Below are positions 26,301 to 38,384 of a DNA stretch of 64,000 bases, piece by piece. The notes beneath the pieces are model-generated. The model was given only the letters and a program-made list of their open reading frames with translations. It searched no databases and was not told the origin of the DNA. Numbering within the stretch: the stretch's first letter is position 1; the number at the start of each line of letters is the position of its first letter. The stretch comes from Acanthornis magna. Lineage: Eukaryota > Chordata > Aves > Passeriformes > Acanthizidae. The position numbers and the translations under genes are program-made. The stretch lies in the NCBI GenBank assembly GCA_036785705.1, contig JAWUZG010000084.1:8755501-8819500 (forward strand), given 5' to 3'.

Positions 26301-29159
26301 GAAAGTCTTTTAAAAATCATTTTATCACTCACATCTATTATTGCTGGATTTATTTCTGACTCTTCTATTTCCCAAATAACTTTTTTTCTCCTTCCCTTAA
26401 TCTCTTCACTTTTCACCTTCAGTCTCCTTACAAAATTCTTAGCATCAACTCTCATTTTTCTCTCTTTTGGGGGGTAGGCTTTGTGTATGCAAGGTAGTTA
26501 TCCAGCAGTAAATTCTTCTTTTTAGGCCACTGAGTCCAAGAAAGTAATGCCCAAAAGTTGTCAATAAACTTCCACCATAAGGAAGAAGACCATAGTGAAG
26601 TACATTTGGCTTTCTTGTCTTTAGGATGGTCATTGTCACAAATTCAAGAAAAGCTTAGACATTAAAGTAGGATCACATCAAGGAAATGAGGACACCTACA
26701 AACATCAGGTTTTTAAGATAGACACATGCAGCTGAAATTAATTAAAATTGTGATTTTTCTAAAACCCTCCTACTACTGCACTCGAGTGTCTTCAGAGTGA
26801 ACAATTCTCTTACCCAAACTCCCTATTTTTCTAGCACATATTTTTCTCCACCATCTTTTCAGGTAAATAAGACTTTTCAGGATGTAATTTTCTACTTCAG
26901 TTTAGGTATCCCTTTGAAAATATTTTTTAGGTTGTTTTGTTTGGGGGCTTTTTGTTTCATTTTCTCATTGTAAATCAATCTCACTCCAAAACTAGAACAG
27001 AAAAAAATACAAGAAAGCACAAGAAATCCAGGATAGGATTTCTAAGATGTGAGGGCAAATGGGCTGAACAGGATTAATTTGAGATGCACAGACCAACCAA
27101 TCTACATGCTTACTTTTGAGCACACTGGTCTTGCATTTTTAAGGGGCATGAAGGGGAGAGGTGTGGTAATGTATTTTAAGAAAAACAGCGGAAGAGATTT
27201 TGCTTACTGCTGGTCAGTAATGTGCTGAAATTATTTAATGCTAACACCCAGAAAAATGTCCATCCATGCTTTTTAAAATAGATCTGTGATATTATTCCTA
27301 TCTATCTGCTTTATTTTGTGGCAGAATAGAGCAATACCCGCTCCATTTTCACCCGTGCGTGCATCCCTGGTAGCGCTACCCCACAGCTGACTGGTGCATG
27401 TGGTACTGTGCTCTTTGCAGCTCCCTTACAAACAGCAGTGTACACCCAACTCATCGCAGCATTCAGATTGTTTTTCAGTGTACATCTCGATTATCTCTCC
27501 TGGAAGCCTGGACCATGTTCAAATCTCTCATTCGCTTTCCATACTCACTGTCTGACTGGCTTTTGCTGTTACTACTCACTGTTACAACCTCTGTGCTATG
27601 CATAATAAAAATCTTTCCCATCTGAGTTGTCTGCCATGGTTACTGGAAATCTGCTGTATGTAGCATTCCCAGGAGCAGGAAAGGAGGGTACCTTTACTGC
27701 AATTGGATAAATATCACCTTTTCTTTAAATGGAACATTTACCCTCACTGAAACCACATCTAATGGTGACTGCTAAGCTACCCCCACCCCTGCAATAGAAT
27801 TCCTGTTCATTTGCATTTTACTCCTCCTCATGTTGACATAATAACTGAAGTACACGCTCCTTTTCACATTTCATCCCTTGAATTACGAAAAAAAAAGACC
27901 AGTTCCCCAATATTTCACAAAATTTCACCAGGAAATATTGCTAGGGTAAAAACTATCTGAGCTCTGCCTACTTATGATGCTTTTTAACTGAGTTTGCATG
28001 TTAATTTATTGCATGCTTTGTTTGTAAATGTACTTCTGAAATAAATGAAGCATTTACAAATATGATTAATCTACAGATTCAGAAGCATGCAATAAAGAAA
28101 CAAATTGCTGAGTGCCCTTGTCCTTTTACACGGAAGCTAAAATATAACTTTCAAACCTCTAAGACTGCCTAGTTTTATTTTTTCTTTCAATAAAGTTGTT
28201 TCGAATGGAAGTTTTCAGCAACCAAATTTTTACTCAGTTCCTGGTTCCAGTTTCATTTATAGTAGTGTAACTCAGAAGCAACTGCAACATATGCTGTAAA
28301 CCAACACCAGTGTAAACACTGTGTAGATGAGGTCAAAATAAGGCTGTTATTGTATGACTTTTAAAGTGCTCATGTAGATTAATATTCTCACCCCTTAACA
28401 GATTTAGACACATCAGTATGAACACAGTAATGCAACAAGTTGGAAATTCAAAGTACATTTACTAGTGTATTTTATGCCACTCACATTTTCAGTCAGACCA
28501 CCCAGAGCAAAGAAAAGAAAAAGCCACAACAAAAAAAGCCCTCTGCATTGTTTGCAATAATATGGAAGGAAATTGAGTGTATATTCTCTTCTTCCTGTAT
28601 TTTCCAGCTAGATTAAGCTGTTGTCTTCACAATTGCCTCCCAGCTGCTGTGACTTGTGAAAACAACAGACCCTGCTCTGTTGTCTGCAGAAAGCCTGGAT
28701 TGTTATGAGTAACTTTATTGCAGGCACATGAGTGTGTTAAGACTTTAAAACACGCTCAAATGTCATGTGCACACCCAGTGACGGGCAAGAATAATTATGA
28801 AAAAACAAGAATTCTATGTCTACGAAACAGTGTCAGACAAAATGGGCCATTCATTGTGTTCCTTTGGGAATGCTTGGACTCTCCAGCCAGAAAACAAAAA
28901 AGGCACTTTTTTCCTGCCGTAGGCTGAATACTTAGCTTTGCCATCTGAGCCCTAAGAAAACATGGGCCCCCTCTCTAACTACTGGCTGGCCCGCACACAG
29001 TAAAAAGTATTAATGTCCCCCTTTTTTCCAGCAGTTCCCTCTGTGTAGGCTGCGGCCAATGTAAAGTCAATGCAAAGACAAAACAGTTTGCCTAACATTA
29101 GTAAAAAAAACATAACTCTTGTGCAGTCTGAAAATCCCTCTGACACACAGAGGTTTTAT

Positions 29160-29460
29160 TCTAAGGCATATTCCCTCTATCCTTCGGCGAGTTACCGTAG
29201 CTACTGTTAATGCTTTTAGCAGGTAATAACTGCTGCCTGCTGCTCGCCTTCGAGCTTTCCAGAAGACTACAGATGAATCAGATTGTGTACAATTGTTAAA
29301 AATTATTATCTAATTGCCTCATTTGCTACTGTCCGTTTTCACAGTTGGTCTTTCTAAACAGAATCCGTCTGCCCCTGAAAGGACTCACAGAAATGGAAAC
29401 ACAGCGTGGCTTAGCTCAACGTCAGGCCATTTTGATATCAGTGTTTTTCCTCACAGGTGG
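29160..29460. promoter_or_regulatory. CpG-retaining intronic stretch, candidate conserved element
   Basis: At least nine CpGs occur in about 300 bp (for example TTCGGCGAG, ACCGTAG, GCTCGCCTTCGAGC, AACGTCAG) within a CpG-poor part of the large intron. It includes the palindromic ACAATTGT, two inverted half SOX sites, at about 29289, followed by TTATCTAATTG. No exon or repeat is apparent. The regulatory role is a suggestion from composition and motifs only. Confidence 0.3.
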
Positions 29461-30540
29461 ACTAACTCCAGTTTCATCTGAAGAGTGATAAATTATAAGC
29501 AAATAAAAAGCTTTTTATGCTAGTTCTAATAATAATTTCTATGTCAGACACCATTTTTCTAAGGTACATTTTTAAGTTAAGGAACCACATTTGTCCATAT
29601 TTTTTTTTCATCTAGCATCTATTCAGCGTATTCAGCTGAGTGTCTGTACACCTTTAAAAGAGGTGACCATACCAATTTAGTATTAAATTGGAGCAATGTT
29701 TTACTGAAATAGAAACAACCCACAGTGACTTGGAAAATCCTTGTGTGCTACCCATAAAAGGACAAGAATTATTTTTTATTAATTTGGCTCAGTATCTGAA
29801 TATGGATTTTCAGGTTATTATTTAAGACATTTAGCATTAATTTTACCTTGCCATGCTCAGAGCAGGCCAGGAAATGAGAAAACAATGGAACCATAATTCT
29901 GAAGGGCTCTGGTGCATCTGTTTGTTCAATACGGAGCGACAGAAGGAAAAATGAAGGGCAAATTGTAACTCCCACAATTTTCTGGGTTGCTATTTTCTTC
30001 ACTAAACCCTCTTACTCTCCTTAGATAACATAAGTAGATTACATCTACAGCATTAAATGGGTTTTGAAAGGATATAGTGCTTTAACATTAAATTCCTCCC
30101 TTCTTCAGGGCACGAACTGTCCTTTCTTATTTGTACCATGTATAAGCAACACCTACCAGAATATGATCCTGACTGGGGTCTCAACCAAGTGTGCAAATAT
30201 TAGTACTTGTAATATTATCATAGGAGGCCATTATGGTTAATATTGGGTCATGCCAAGATATCCCAGGGGGCTACATCAAAGATGAATGTGCACAGGTAAA
30301 TTGTCTTGTCCTTTTCTAGGATCTAAAGGAGAAAGGTTTCAGACCACTTCTTGTCACTCCTAATATGAAAGTACAGGCTTAGCCTCAAACGTGTATTTAA
30401 ATCAGAAACATACAGTACTACAAAATGAACCATCAGGCCATCCATGAATTTGTTTTAACAATCCAACAACATCACCATTTCTCATTCATCCACTTAGCTT
30501 AATTTTCCTACCATCACTTTCATTGCTGAGGTTGTCTCTA

Positions 30541-30960
30541 TTAAGCCATTTTTTGTGCATCATTAACTTTTAACCAGGCATCGATAGCTTTATTGTTTAA
30601 ATTGCGTATGACTTTATTTAACGTCAGCATTTCTTCTGGCTCCTGACATGAAGTCACATTTTATAACTAATTAAATTGATCCCTGGGAAGCAGAAGCCAC
30701 TAAACGGAATTATTCGTACCCAAGTGTCAATATATTAAATCAAAGGGCTAATGAGTTGGGTCACTGCTTCTTTTATCTGAAAGCTACTGCAGAATAGAAT
30801 TCATACCAACCTCTACCTTCTGCTTTAACAATCAATTTTATTTAAACCAAAGGTAACTAATTAATAAATTTCGATATAGCTGTAAATAATACATTTAAGC
30901 CTGTTTTTACCACTTGTACATAGGCTAAGGTCACTCTTTTAGGCAGCAAAAAATGCTTTG
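30541..30960. promoter_or_regulatory. Homeodomain-motif-rich intronic stretch, candidate conserved element
   Basis: This AT-rich stretch carries dense TAATTA/TTAAT cores, an ATCGAT and several retained CpGs (TTGCGTAT, AACGTCAG, AACGGAATTATTCGTACC). There is no open frame and no simple repeat. The composition resembles deeply conserved non-coding elements near developmental genes. That likeness is an impression and not a computed result. Confidence 0.25.
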
Positions 30961-32220
30961 TTGATATAAACTGTCTAAAAACATATTTTTTGAACTTGCA
31001 TGTGTAAGGAACATTACTTCTAGGTCATAGGAAGATTCAAATATGACTTAAAAGGTGTTTTGTCAGTAAACAGTTTTGAGAACTTTTCAGTTTTCAGCCA
31101 TTTCTATTATAGGCGTAAATCAAGATGAAAATTTGCCTCTTGGAACTGACAATACCGCCTAACGAAAGTGATTAAGAAATGACTAAATTTGTCATGTCAG
31201 CTTTTCCTATAGCTCTTGCAGCTGCTGAGTAATATTTTGGATGCTTTCACTATTTACATCTGGACACTACTTTTAAAATTCATCACCTAATAATTCATAT
31301 CACTCACAGATTTAGTCACAGTTCAGCTTTCTTTGACAAAAGGCTTGTAGATGGTTCAAGAAAGCTATCTTTACTGAAGTTGTCTTCAACTAATCTGTTT
31401 ACGTCCAAATTGTTTAAAAAGACATTCTGAAAATCTCCCATGCCTCAAAACCACATTTTAACGCCTATTTGTTTTGCTTGAGAACCAATCAACTTCTCCT
31501 ATTTTATAACCTTTGGAGAGTTCACATGTATGGAAACAGCAAGTGCACTTTGACACTTACTAATGTTTATCAGCTATTTATAAGCTATAATTAGGCTTGA
31601 AGTCAAAGGGCATTAAAAAGGAAAAAAAAAAATCAAACAAAAATGGGTTGGGTGTCATTGCCAGGCTTTGCTTGGGTGAGGAAACAAGGATGGGTGAAAA
31701 TACTCCTCCATGCAGCTGCCCAAACAACTAACTTTTTTATGCAGCTTGCCATACCCATAAGGACATCAGAAAAGAAGGTGAAACAAGACTTTCTCTCACT
31801 CATTCATTCTCTTCCCCACAGCAAATAGCAGCCTGAATGGAATGTGGCTGATGCACCACCAGCTCCCTAATCTACATCTACAGCTGCACCCCTTACGCAA
31901 AACAAACGAAGAAATTATAAACTGGTTTAAAAGAAATACCTGGCCAACCATTGAAAGCAAGACTGTGATTGTTCACTTGAAACTAATGATTATTTTAACA
32001 CATAATGGTGAATCAAAATTAGGATGGCAGCAACATCCTTCTAAAACTTGGTTTTGTTGTTTCATCGCTAAGATCAAATGCAACACAAGGAACACCACAG
32101 ATCTTTTTAAAAAATGCCTGTTCTTGTACCCACACATCATTCGCTTTTTCAAACAGTAAATTAGGGGTTTTCGGCCAGCACAGTGGTTGCCTTATAAAAC
32201 AACTTTAAATAGTCACTTTT

Positions 32221-32400
32221 ATCCATTTATAAATGGATATACTTTGGAGGGTCAAGTATGTGCTGTTGTTTCACACCACAAATGTTTTCTTTCGTTTCCA
32301 ATGGTTAAATGTCATGAAAGCGCTTGACCCCACTACAGAACATCATTCAGTATGTGGCGGAAACCACAAATATGGCCGTACCTGTGGCTGGCATAAGATG
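32221..32400. promoter_or_regulatory. Cluster of RUNX-type motifs beside an 18-bp palindrome
   Basis: Four RUNX core motifs occur in about 115 bp: ACCACA at 32275-32280, TGTGG at 32353-32357, AACCACA at 32362-32368 and TGTGG at 32383-32387. The second and third are inverted relative to each other, 4 bp apart. The block starts with the perfect 18-bp palindrome ATCCATTTATAAATGGAT (32221-32238) and includes four CpGs. RUNX factors act with SOX5/6/9 in skeletal tissue, so an enhancer is plausible. The function is inferred from motifs alone. Confidence 0.3.
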
Positions 32401-35400
32401 ATTTAAAAATAAAAGATCATTTCAAAAGTGGATTTTATAATAGTGAGATATTTGCACCTACAAATATTTATTAAATATGCACTGCCTTAATATATACTCT
32501 GTAGTCTTTATTCTTCTCTAATGTATTTTTTTTTCAAATATATAAAACTTTTGGAGCTATAGCAACTCTGTCTCATAGTTAGATTAATGGCATACCATGA
32601 CTGGTCATTGAATATATGTAGAACTATTTTTTCCCATTTAGTTGGCTCTGGAAAAAAATTTCTTTTTCATAAAAATGGGAAAGTTCTACACAATTATTCA
32701 TGTCTTTGGTAGTAATAAATACCTTTAAAGAAAGACTTAAAACACAATGGTGCTACAACTCTGTCAGCCACAGTTTCTGTGCAAAGCACAGAGGGAGTTT
32801 CATGTATTTAAATGAAAGTTATCTTTACTGAAAGATATTAATTTTAAAATGGGAGAACAGAGTTGCAACAAAAAAAGAAGTTTGATTCAGGAAAGGTTCA
32901 AATTCTCATCAGTTACAATGGAAACAGCTGTTGGCAAAACGTGGGTAACAGAGGAGGAGGAGAAGAAAGCATCATTTTCCCAAAGCAAAATTGTTCACAG
33001 CACACCACCTAGTTAATGTTCAACCAATATTATAGTTAAATCACAGAGAAATCTGTTTCTTCAACTAAGCTACCCAGCAAAGATCCTGATGATATATTTG
33101 AGGCTCAATATTGCCCGTGAGAAAACAAAACATGTGAACAATGTAAAATCTACCACTAAATATTTAGTAGTGGCCAAATAGAATTGCTGGGAAACTTATC
33201 TGTCATCAGATTAAAAAATTGGTTTAGCTCATGGGTTTGGAGAATTCTGCAAAGCATAAAAAAGAATGGCCTTTGCTAGGAATATTTCCAAATTCTTTTA
33301 TGTGTTGTCTTTCACCAATGATTGTAAAATAATCTAATTATCTTATTTAAACTCTGAACAATTTTCTTTTATTTTTTAGAAATCAGCAACCTGGAACGTG
33401 TGATTAAGAAAGCAATTTAATTTCTTATGGTTTAAAACAAAATCACTCCTTTTTATCTGATCTTTTCAGTTTTGGGAGAAAAAAAATTTATAAATACTAG
33501 TGCCAAGTAACTTACATTATGGGTGTCACTATTAGAAAAAATTATTCAGGATTCATATGGGAGTAGAAGATAGACATATAAAATCCAGTTACCACACCAC
33601 CAGTTGGGTTTTGGGGAGAAAAGTGGGAAGGGAGGTTTTGCAGATGTTAAATGCAAGCACAGACATTAATAACCATTAAAATGGAAAAAGAATTGCTCAC
33701 TAACATGCTAATGCCAATACTTTAAAAGAATTTTTCCCCTAGTTTTTGCCAGTGATTTCACTGTTATGCCATTGCTGTTACTATACTCCAGTGGAAAGTG
33801 ATTTGTTGATATCCCCTTAGGTCATTCCAAGTTGTATGGAGCCTACAGCAATTAGCTGCTCATGTTTCTGTCAGTTTTCTGGTACTAGACCTTCCTTTTC
33901 ATGAGATTTTTTTCCCCCTGTTCATTTACATTAGATGTTTGTGGTTCTCTTGCTCTGAGCTTATACAGATAACAATTAAGCTGAAATGCTCAAGACCAAG
34001 ATAGTGTTCTTTGCACTTGAGAGTTAGAACAATTTCTAAGGGTATCTAACATTCTGCCTGAAGAAAGGCAGAGAAAATGTGGTAAGAAACATGAACTATT
34101 TATGTACATTTTTATGATTTATCTTGGCAAATTTTTGCTTATGATTTTCTCTAAATGTGAGCTCTTGGATGCCTACATATACAGACACAACTAGCCTACA
34201 TGCAAATTTCCAAACTGATGCTACATTCAAAATTGTTAAGTAAAAGGACAGACTATCTTTATCTCTTCAGTCATTTGGAATCTGTATTTTAAATTCTGCC
34301 TATCTATATATTTGTGTGCATCTATTACCTTCTCTCCACAACTTTAATAAACCCAGTATTGTAAGATTAGTTAAAAATGAACAAACTTTTGGGATCCACA
34401 TGCTTGTGGTGCAATAAAGTGAAGGTTCAAATTTTTTAAGCTAAACTATTTGGTGTCTCATTTGCAGGTGTACTTTGGGATTATATGTCTAAATTATTTC
34501 CACTTCACCTGAAAAGAAGTTGTCGGAATTAATTGCTCCTGCCATAAGCTGTGCCCAGGAAGTTGGCAGAGTAAAACCAGGCTAGTCTGAGACGTATCAC
34601 GACATTAAAATATGTCAGTAGGATGCTCAAGATATTTTCATGAAATTTAGGAAGCAATAATTGCATTGGATTTCTGTGGCAAGTTGAACATACATCTTTC
34701 TGAGATATACATAACAGTTATAATACATGAAATTTATTTTCATCCATTCCCTGAGCAAAAAGAAGGATAATTAAAAAGCAGAGCTCTAGGAAACTGGATG
34801 ATTTCATTTTGCAAGGATTTGTACAACCACTTCTTTATTTTTGTGTTGAATTACTCAAAGTGAAGCAACAGCTAGCTGATCCAAAGTCAGAAATCATGCC
34901 AGCCTCACATGAAAATCACTTTCCGGACATTTAAATACACTCTAGTTAAGTCTGAAGCATATAAATTAATCTTGCTAAGGGTGAAATTAAAAGAATTCCA
35001 GTAAGAGATTAGTATTACTGGTTGAAAGAGTAGTAGTGATAAAATATTTCTCAAGTACTACAGAAAATCATAGAAAAGAACTGAAGGCCTAGACACACTC
35101 AGTAACAGAAACAATTTGGGATTTTGCTAGTGCTAACAGGCATGCAAACAATTTTTCCAGGCCACTTTCCAAAAGCCTCTGAGAATACAGCCTTAAGTGA
35201 GTATAGTTTTTCATGAAGGATAACAAACTGACAGCCTAAGAGCTGGAAAACTTATAGGCAGGTACAGAGTAAAAATACTATTGCTAGTAACAAAAAGAAA
35301 AAAAAAAAAGAATGTATCAGTGATACTGAAAATTAAATGAACTGGTGATATTTCATCTTTATGTTTATCTATCTCTGTAGCATATGGCTTTTGTACTTTG

Positions 35401-35931
35401 CATGAATCACAATGAAGCTTCAAATGCAAAAGTCAAGAGGCAAGTTCACTATATACTTAAAAAGAATTCACAAAAATTACTTTCTTTCTGTCGACTGCTC
35501 CCATTCAAAGGCCTGAATGAACAGGCTTTATAAATATGGGGTACTCATGGAAGCCTGCACAGCCAAGTATGCCTGCAACCAGATATTTCCTATGTGAATA
35601 ACTAGACAGGGAATTTTCAAAGGCTTGTAGTAAGCAGTTTCAGCAGCAAATTCTCTCAGCCCTTAGTCACATGTTCCTTAAAAGGAAATCATTAGCAATC
35701 TAAAAACTCCCTTTCTTTAGTGTTTTCCAATGTATGCTCAGTGTACTGAGACACACTGTAAGTGCTATTAGCCTATGCCTGAAACAGCAACCAAGTTTAT
35801 ACTCTCCTGTAAAATACCATACACATCCACTGAAGATATATTATGTACCTAGCATGTTCCCCAGCTCATATCTCCCACGTTATTTAGTCCCTACTTAATA
35901 GATAATAGAGCCACATTCTAAAACATTTTAA

Positions 35932-36150
35932 AGTGGTCTTCTGAGCCAAGCACTCAGACTCAGGTTATCTGTGTTCAATTCCCAGCTCCACCCAGGCTTC
36001 CTGTGAGACCCTGAGCAACTCACTTAAGTGTCTGAGTTTCTTGCCTGTAAAATAGGATAAATAAAACTTCCTTTTTATAACCCTTCTTTTGAGTCTTATC
36101 TAGCAAGATTGTGCAGTTCTTTAGGGAGAGGAACATCTCCTGCTTCTTAG
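35932..36150 (+). mobile_element. MIR/CORE-SINE-like element with CR1/L3-like tail, degenerate
   Basis: A tRNA-like head includes GTTCAATTCCC, a good Pol III B-box match, after AAGTGGTCTTCTGAGCC. It is followed by a CORE-like segment, TGTGAGACCCTGAGCAACTC, then ACTTAAGTG, CTGAGTTTC and CCTGTAAAATAGGATAA, which parallels the MIR core (TGTGACCTTGGGCAAGTCAC and so on). The last part, GATTGTGCAGTTCTTTAGGG then AGAGGAACATCT, resembles the CR1/L3-type tail seen in reptile and other amniote repeats. No target-site duplication is visible, as expected for an ancient copy. The family was recognised from memory of consensus patterns; the exact subfamily is unknown. Confidence 0.72.
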
Positions 36151-37639
36151 AAGCAATAGTGACTGAAGAGTCTAAGATCATCCATACCATGAAAAAACCT
36201 GCAAGACATTTGAACAGGATTGACTCTACTCCAGCACCATTCCAATAGCCTCAGTACAGCTCTACAGTGACTTACAATTAATTGTAGTCAATATCTGATA
36301 TTTCAAGGGGAAATAATAATTCCAAGAGAGAATAAATGGCCTTTTTGCTAAGTTTTGAATGTAAGGATTATATGTTTTTAAAGGAATCCAATTGCCAATT
36401 TTAGCAGTGGACAGAACTCTTTCATATTTTCCAAACAATTGCTCAGATTTTTAAGTATATTGAAAAGAATCTCAAACCTTTGCTTTTTATTTCTACGTCC
36501 TTTCACTGGTACCCACTTGCTACATATAACCAGCAACACTAGAACTACATACACTATTAAGCTGTATTTTTAACCTTGTTTTTCTGGTGACATGTAGGAA
36601 ACTTACAAATCCCTCTCATGGTTTACATTGTCACCAGTTGTCCCTGACAAAAACATGGTCTGATAGAGTACAGCTGGGCAGAGTTTATGCAGTGTATGTG
36701 TAAGATTCTGAGAAGATGTGCAGTTTGACCACTCGGGATATCCTGGGTATATGGTAGAACTAAATTCTTGAACTGGGGGAATCATTGTATGAATTAGCTG
36801 CAGCTATTTTTTTTAAATTCAAGAAATAAATTATACGAAAAGGATATTTTAAAATGAAAGACCATTAACAACAAACCTTTGCGAAATATCATTGTGCAGA
36901 GATTTCAGTTTCTTCAATATTCTTAGATCTTTGATTATACTTTTGATTTTTCAAAGCACTTTTAAACAATGAATGAATCAAACAACTGTGCACTAACCAC
37001 CTTCTCCATAACTGAGGCTATGAATATTAAAGAAAGTAAAAACAAAGGAAAAATGGCAGAACAAACAGAGGAAAGCAAATTTCTCAAAGACACCTAGCAC
37101 AGACAGACTTGTCCTGCATACATATCTCTTTCCCACCTTTACACTGTCTCTATGCATCACAGCAAAGTTCTCAAACTATTTTACCTAAAATTTGCCTCCT
37201 ACTAATTATAAAATGTCAGAAGAAACTCATGCTCTTGTAACCATATAAGACTAGAACTACTCCCCAGTAAAATTTTCTGTCAGCATAAAGGAATGACCTA
37301 TATAAATACTGTATTTTTTATTATTCAGAACTTTCTTCATTTTTTCCAGTTTTTCCCACCACTCTATTTAATATTTCTGCATGTTTTTTGCCAAAACAAA
37401 TTCAATATCTTTGATGGTATGATGTGTGTATAATCCACTTGTGATTTTTCAGTTGAAGAAGCTATCCCAAACTCAAGGGTGTTATAACTTTTTTCTACTG
37501 CTACTCCATATTTTCACTTATACCCCTGTGTATTCGCATATGCATTTTAAATACTTCTCTAAAACACCAATAATCCCTCTTTGAAGTACTGAATGGAAAC
37601 CAAAAGATCAGACATTTTTAGTTCATGACTTTTCTCTCA

Positions 37640-38384
37640 CTACAGGAAGCACTCTGAGATCATACTTTGACAGCAATTTCTCTTGTCTTCCAGTCTTGAG
37701 TTGTTTTCCACACCAATATTTATTCCAAGTAGGCTGATTTTATTTGGTTGTGCTATCAGGCCACAGGTCATAGACCTGCTGACACCAGTGAATATCTCCA
37801 CTCCCTGTTTGCTTCTGGAATGCAAACTTAAAATAACAAGGGACATGAGTGTTTTCACAGGTTCAAGGGTAAATACAGCCAATGGGTTTGTGACTTTCAG
37901 GTATTTGACTTCACTGTCCATGGAGGTGAAAGCTTCAACTGGAGCTTTTCCTGCAATTGTGTTAGTAATAAGGACTCTGCCCTTTTGGATTCTCTCATTC
38001 AACAAGTTTTCTCACAGGTACTTTTCATGTAAATATATATTTATGCAACCCGACCAGTCTGAAGGAGTATGGAAAAGAATCCCTCACCTCAGTCTAGCTG
38101 TCTGCTTTCACAAAGATTGTGGGACCTTAGTTTTCTTTGAAACATCTATTTTTCTATCAAATTCCACTGAAATCCACCAACAGGCTGAAAAGTTGGTGCC
38201 ATATGCACTTCAACACACACAGCAGAGCTGCACAGAGCTCACCATTTACAGAGGCAATCAGGCTAACAATGCAAATCTGGTATCTTCCTTTTCTACTCAA
38301 ATTGCAAACCTGACAGCTCTAAAAAGTGAAGCTCCTTTTGCTCTTGTTGCCATGTACTACAGCAAGGTCTCTTCACAAAACTGA
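37640..38384. other. Stretch open on both strands, unrecognised
   Basis: A 233-codon frame on the plus strand (37683-38384) overlaps a 121-codon minus-strand frame (37640-38005) that opens on TTG rather than ATG. These are long for AT-rich intron DNA. I do not recognise either product. The minus frame has a CGL motif and a Cys pair near its end and a faint, unproven likeness to netrin/TIMP-type domains. No promoter, splice sites or poly-A tail support a gene. It may be a decayed retrocopy, an unknown repeat or chance. Confidence 0.2.

Noticed and set aside
28261..28350. Possible old interspersed repeat ('gtgtaactcagaagcaactg')
   Set aside because: Only a vague likeness to ancient amniote repeats, too weak to call.
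37640..38005. TIMP/netrin-domain retrocopy on the minus strand
   Set aside because: The resemblance is limited to a CGL motif and spacing. The expected N-terminal Cys-X-Cys and later cysteines are missing, so I do not name it.
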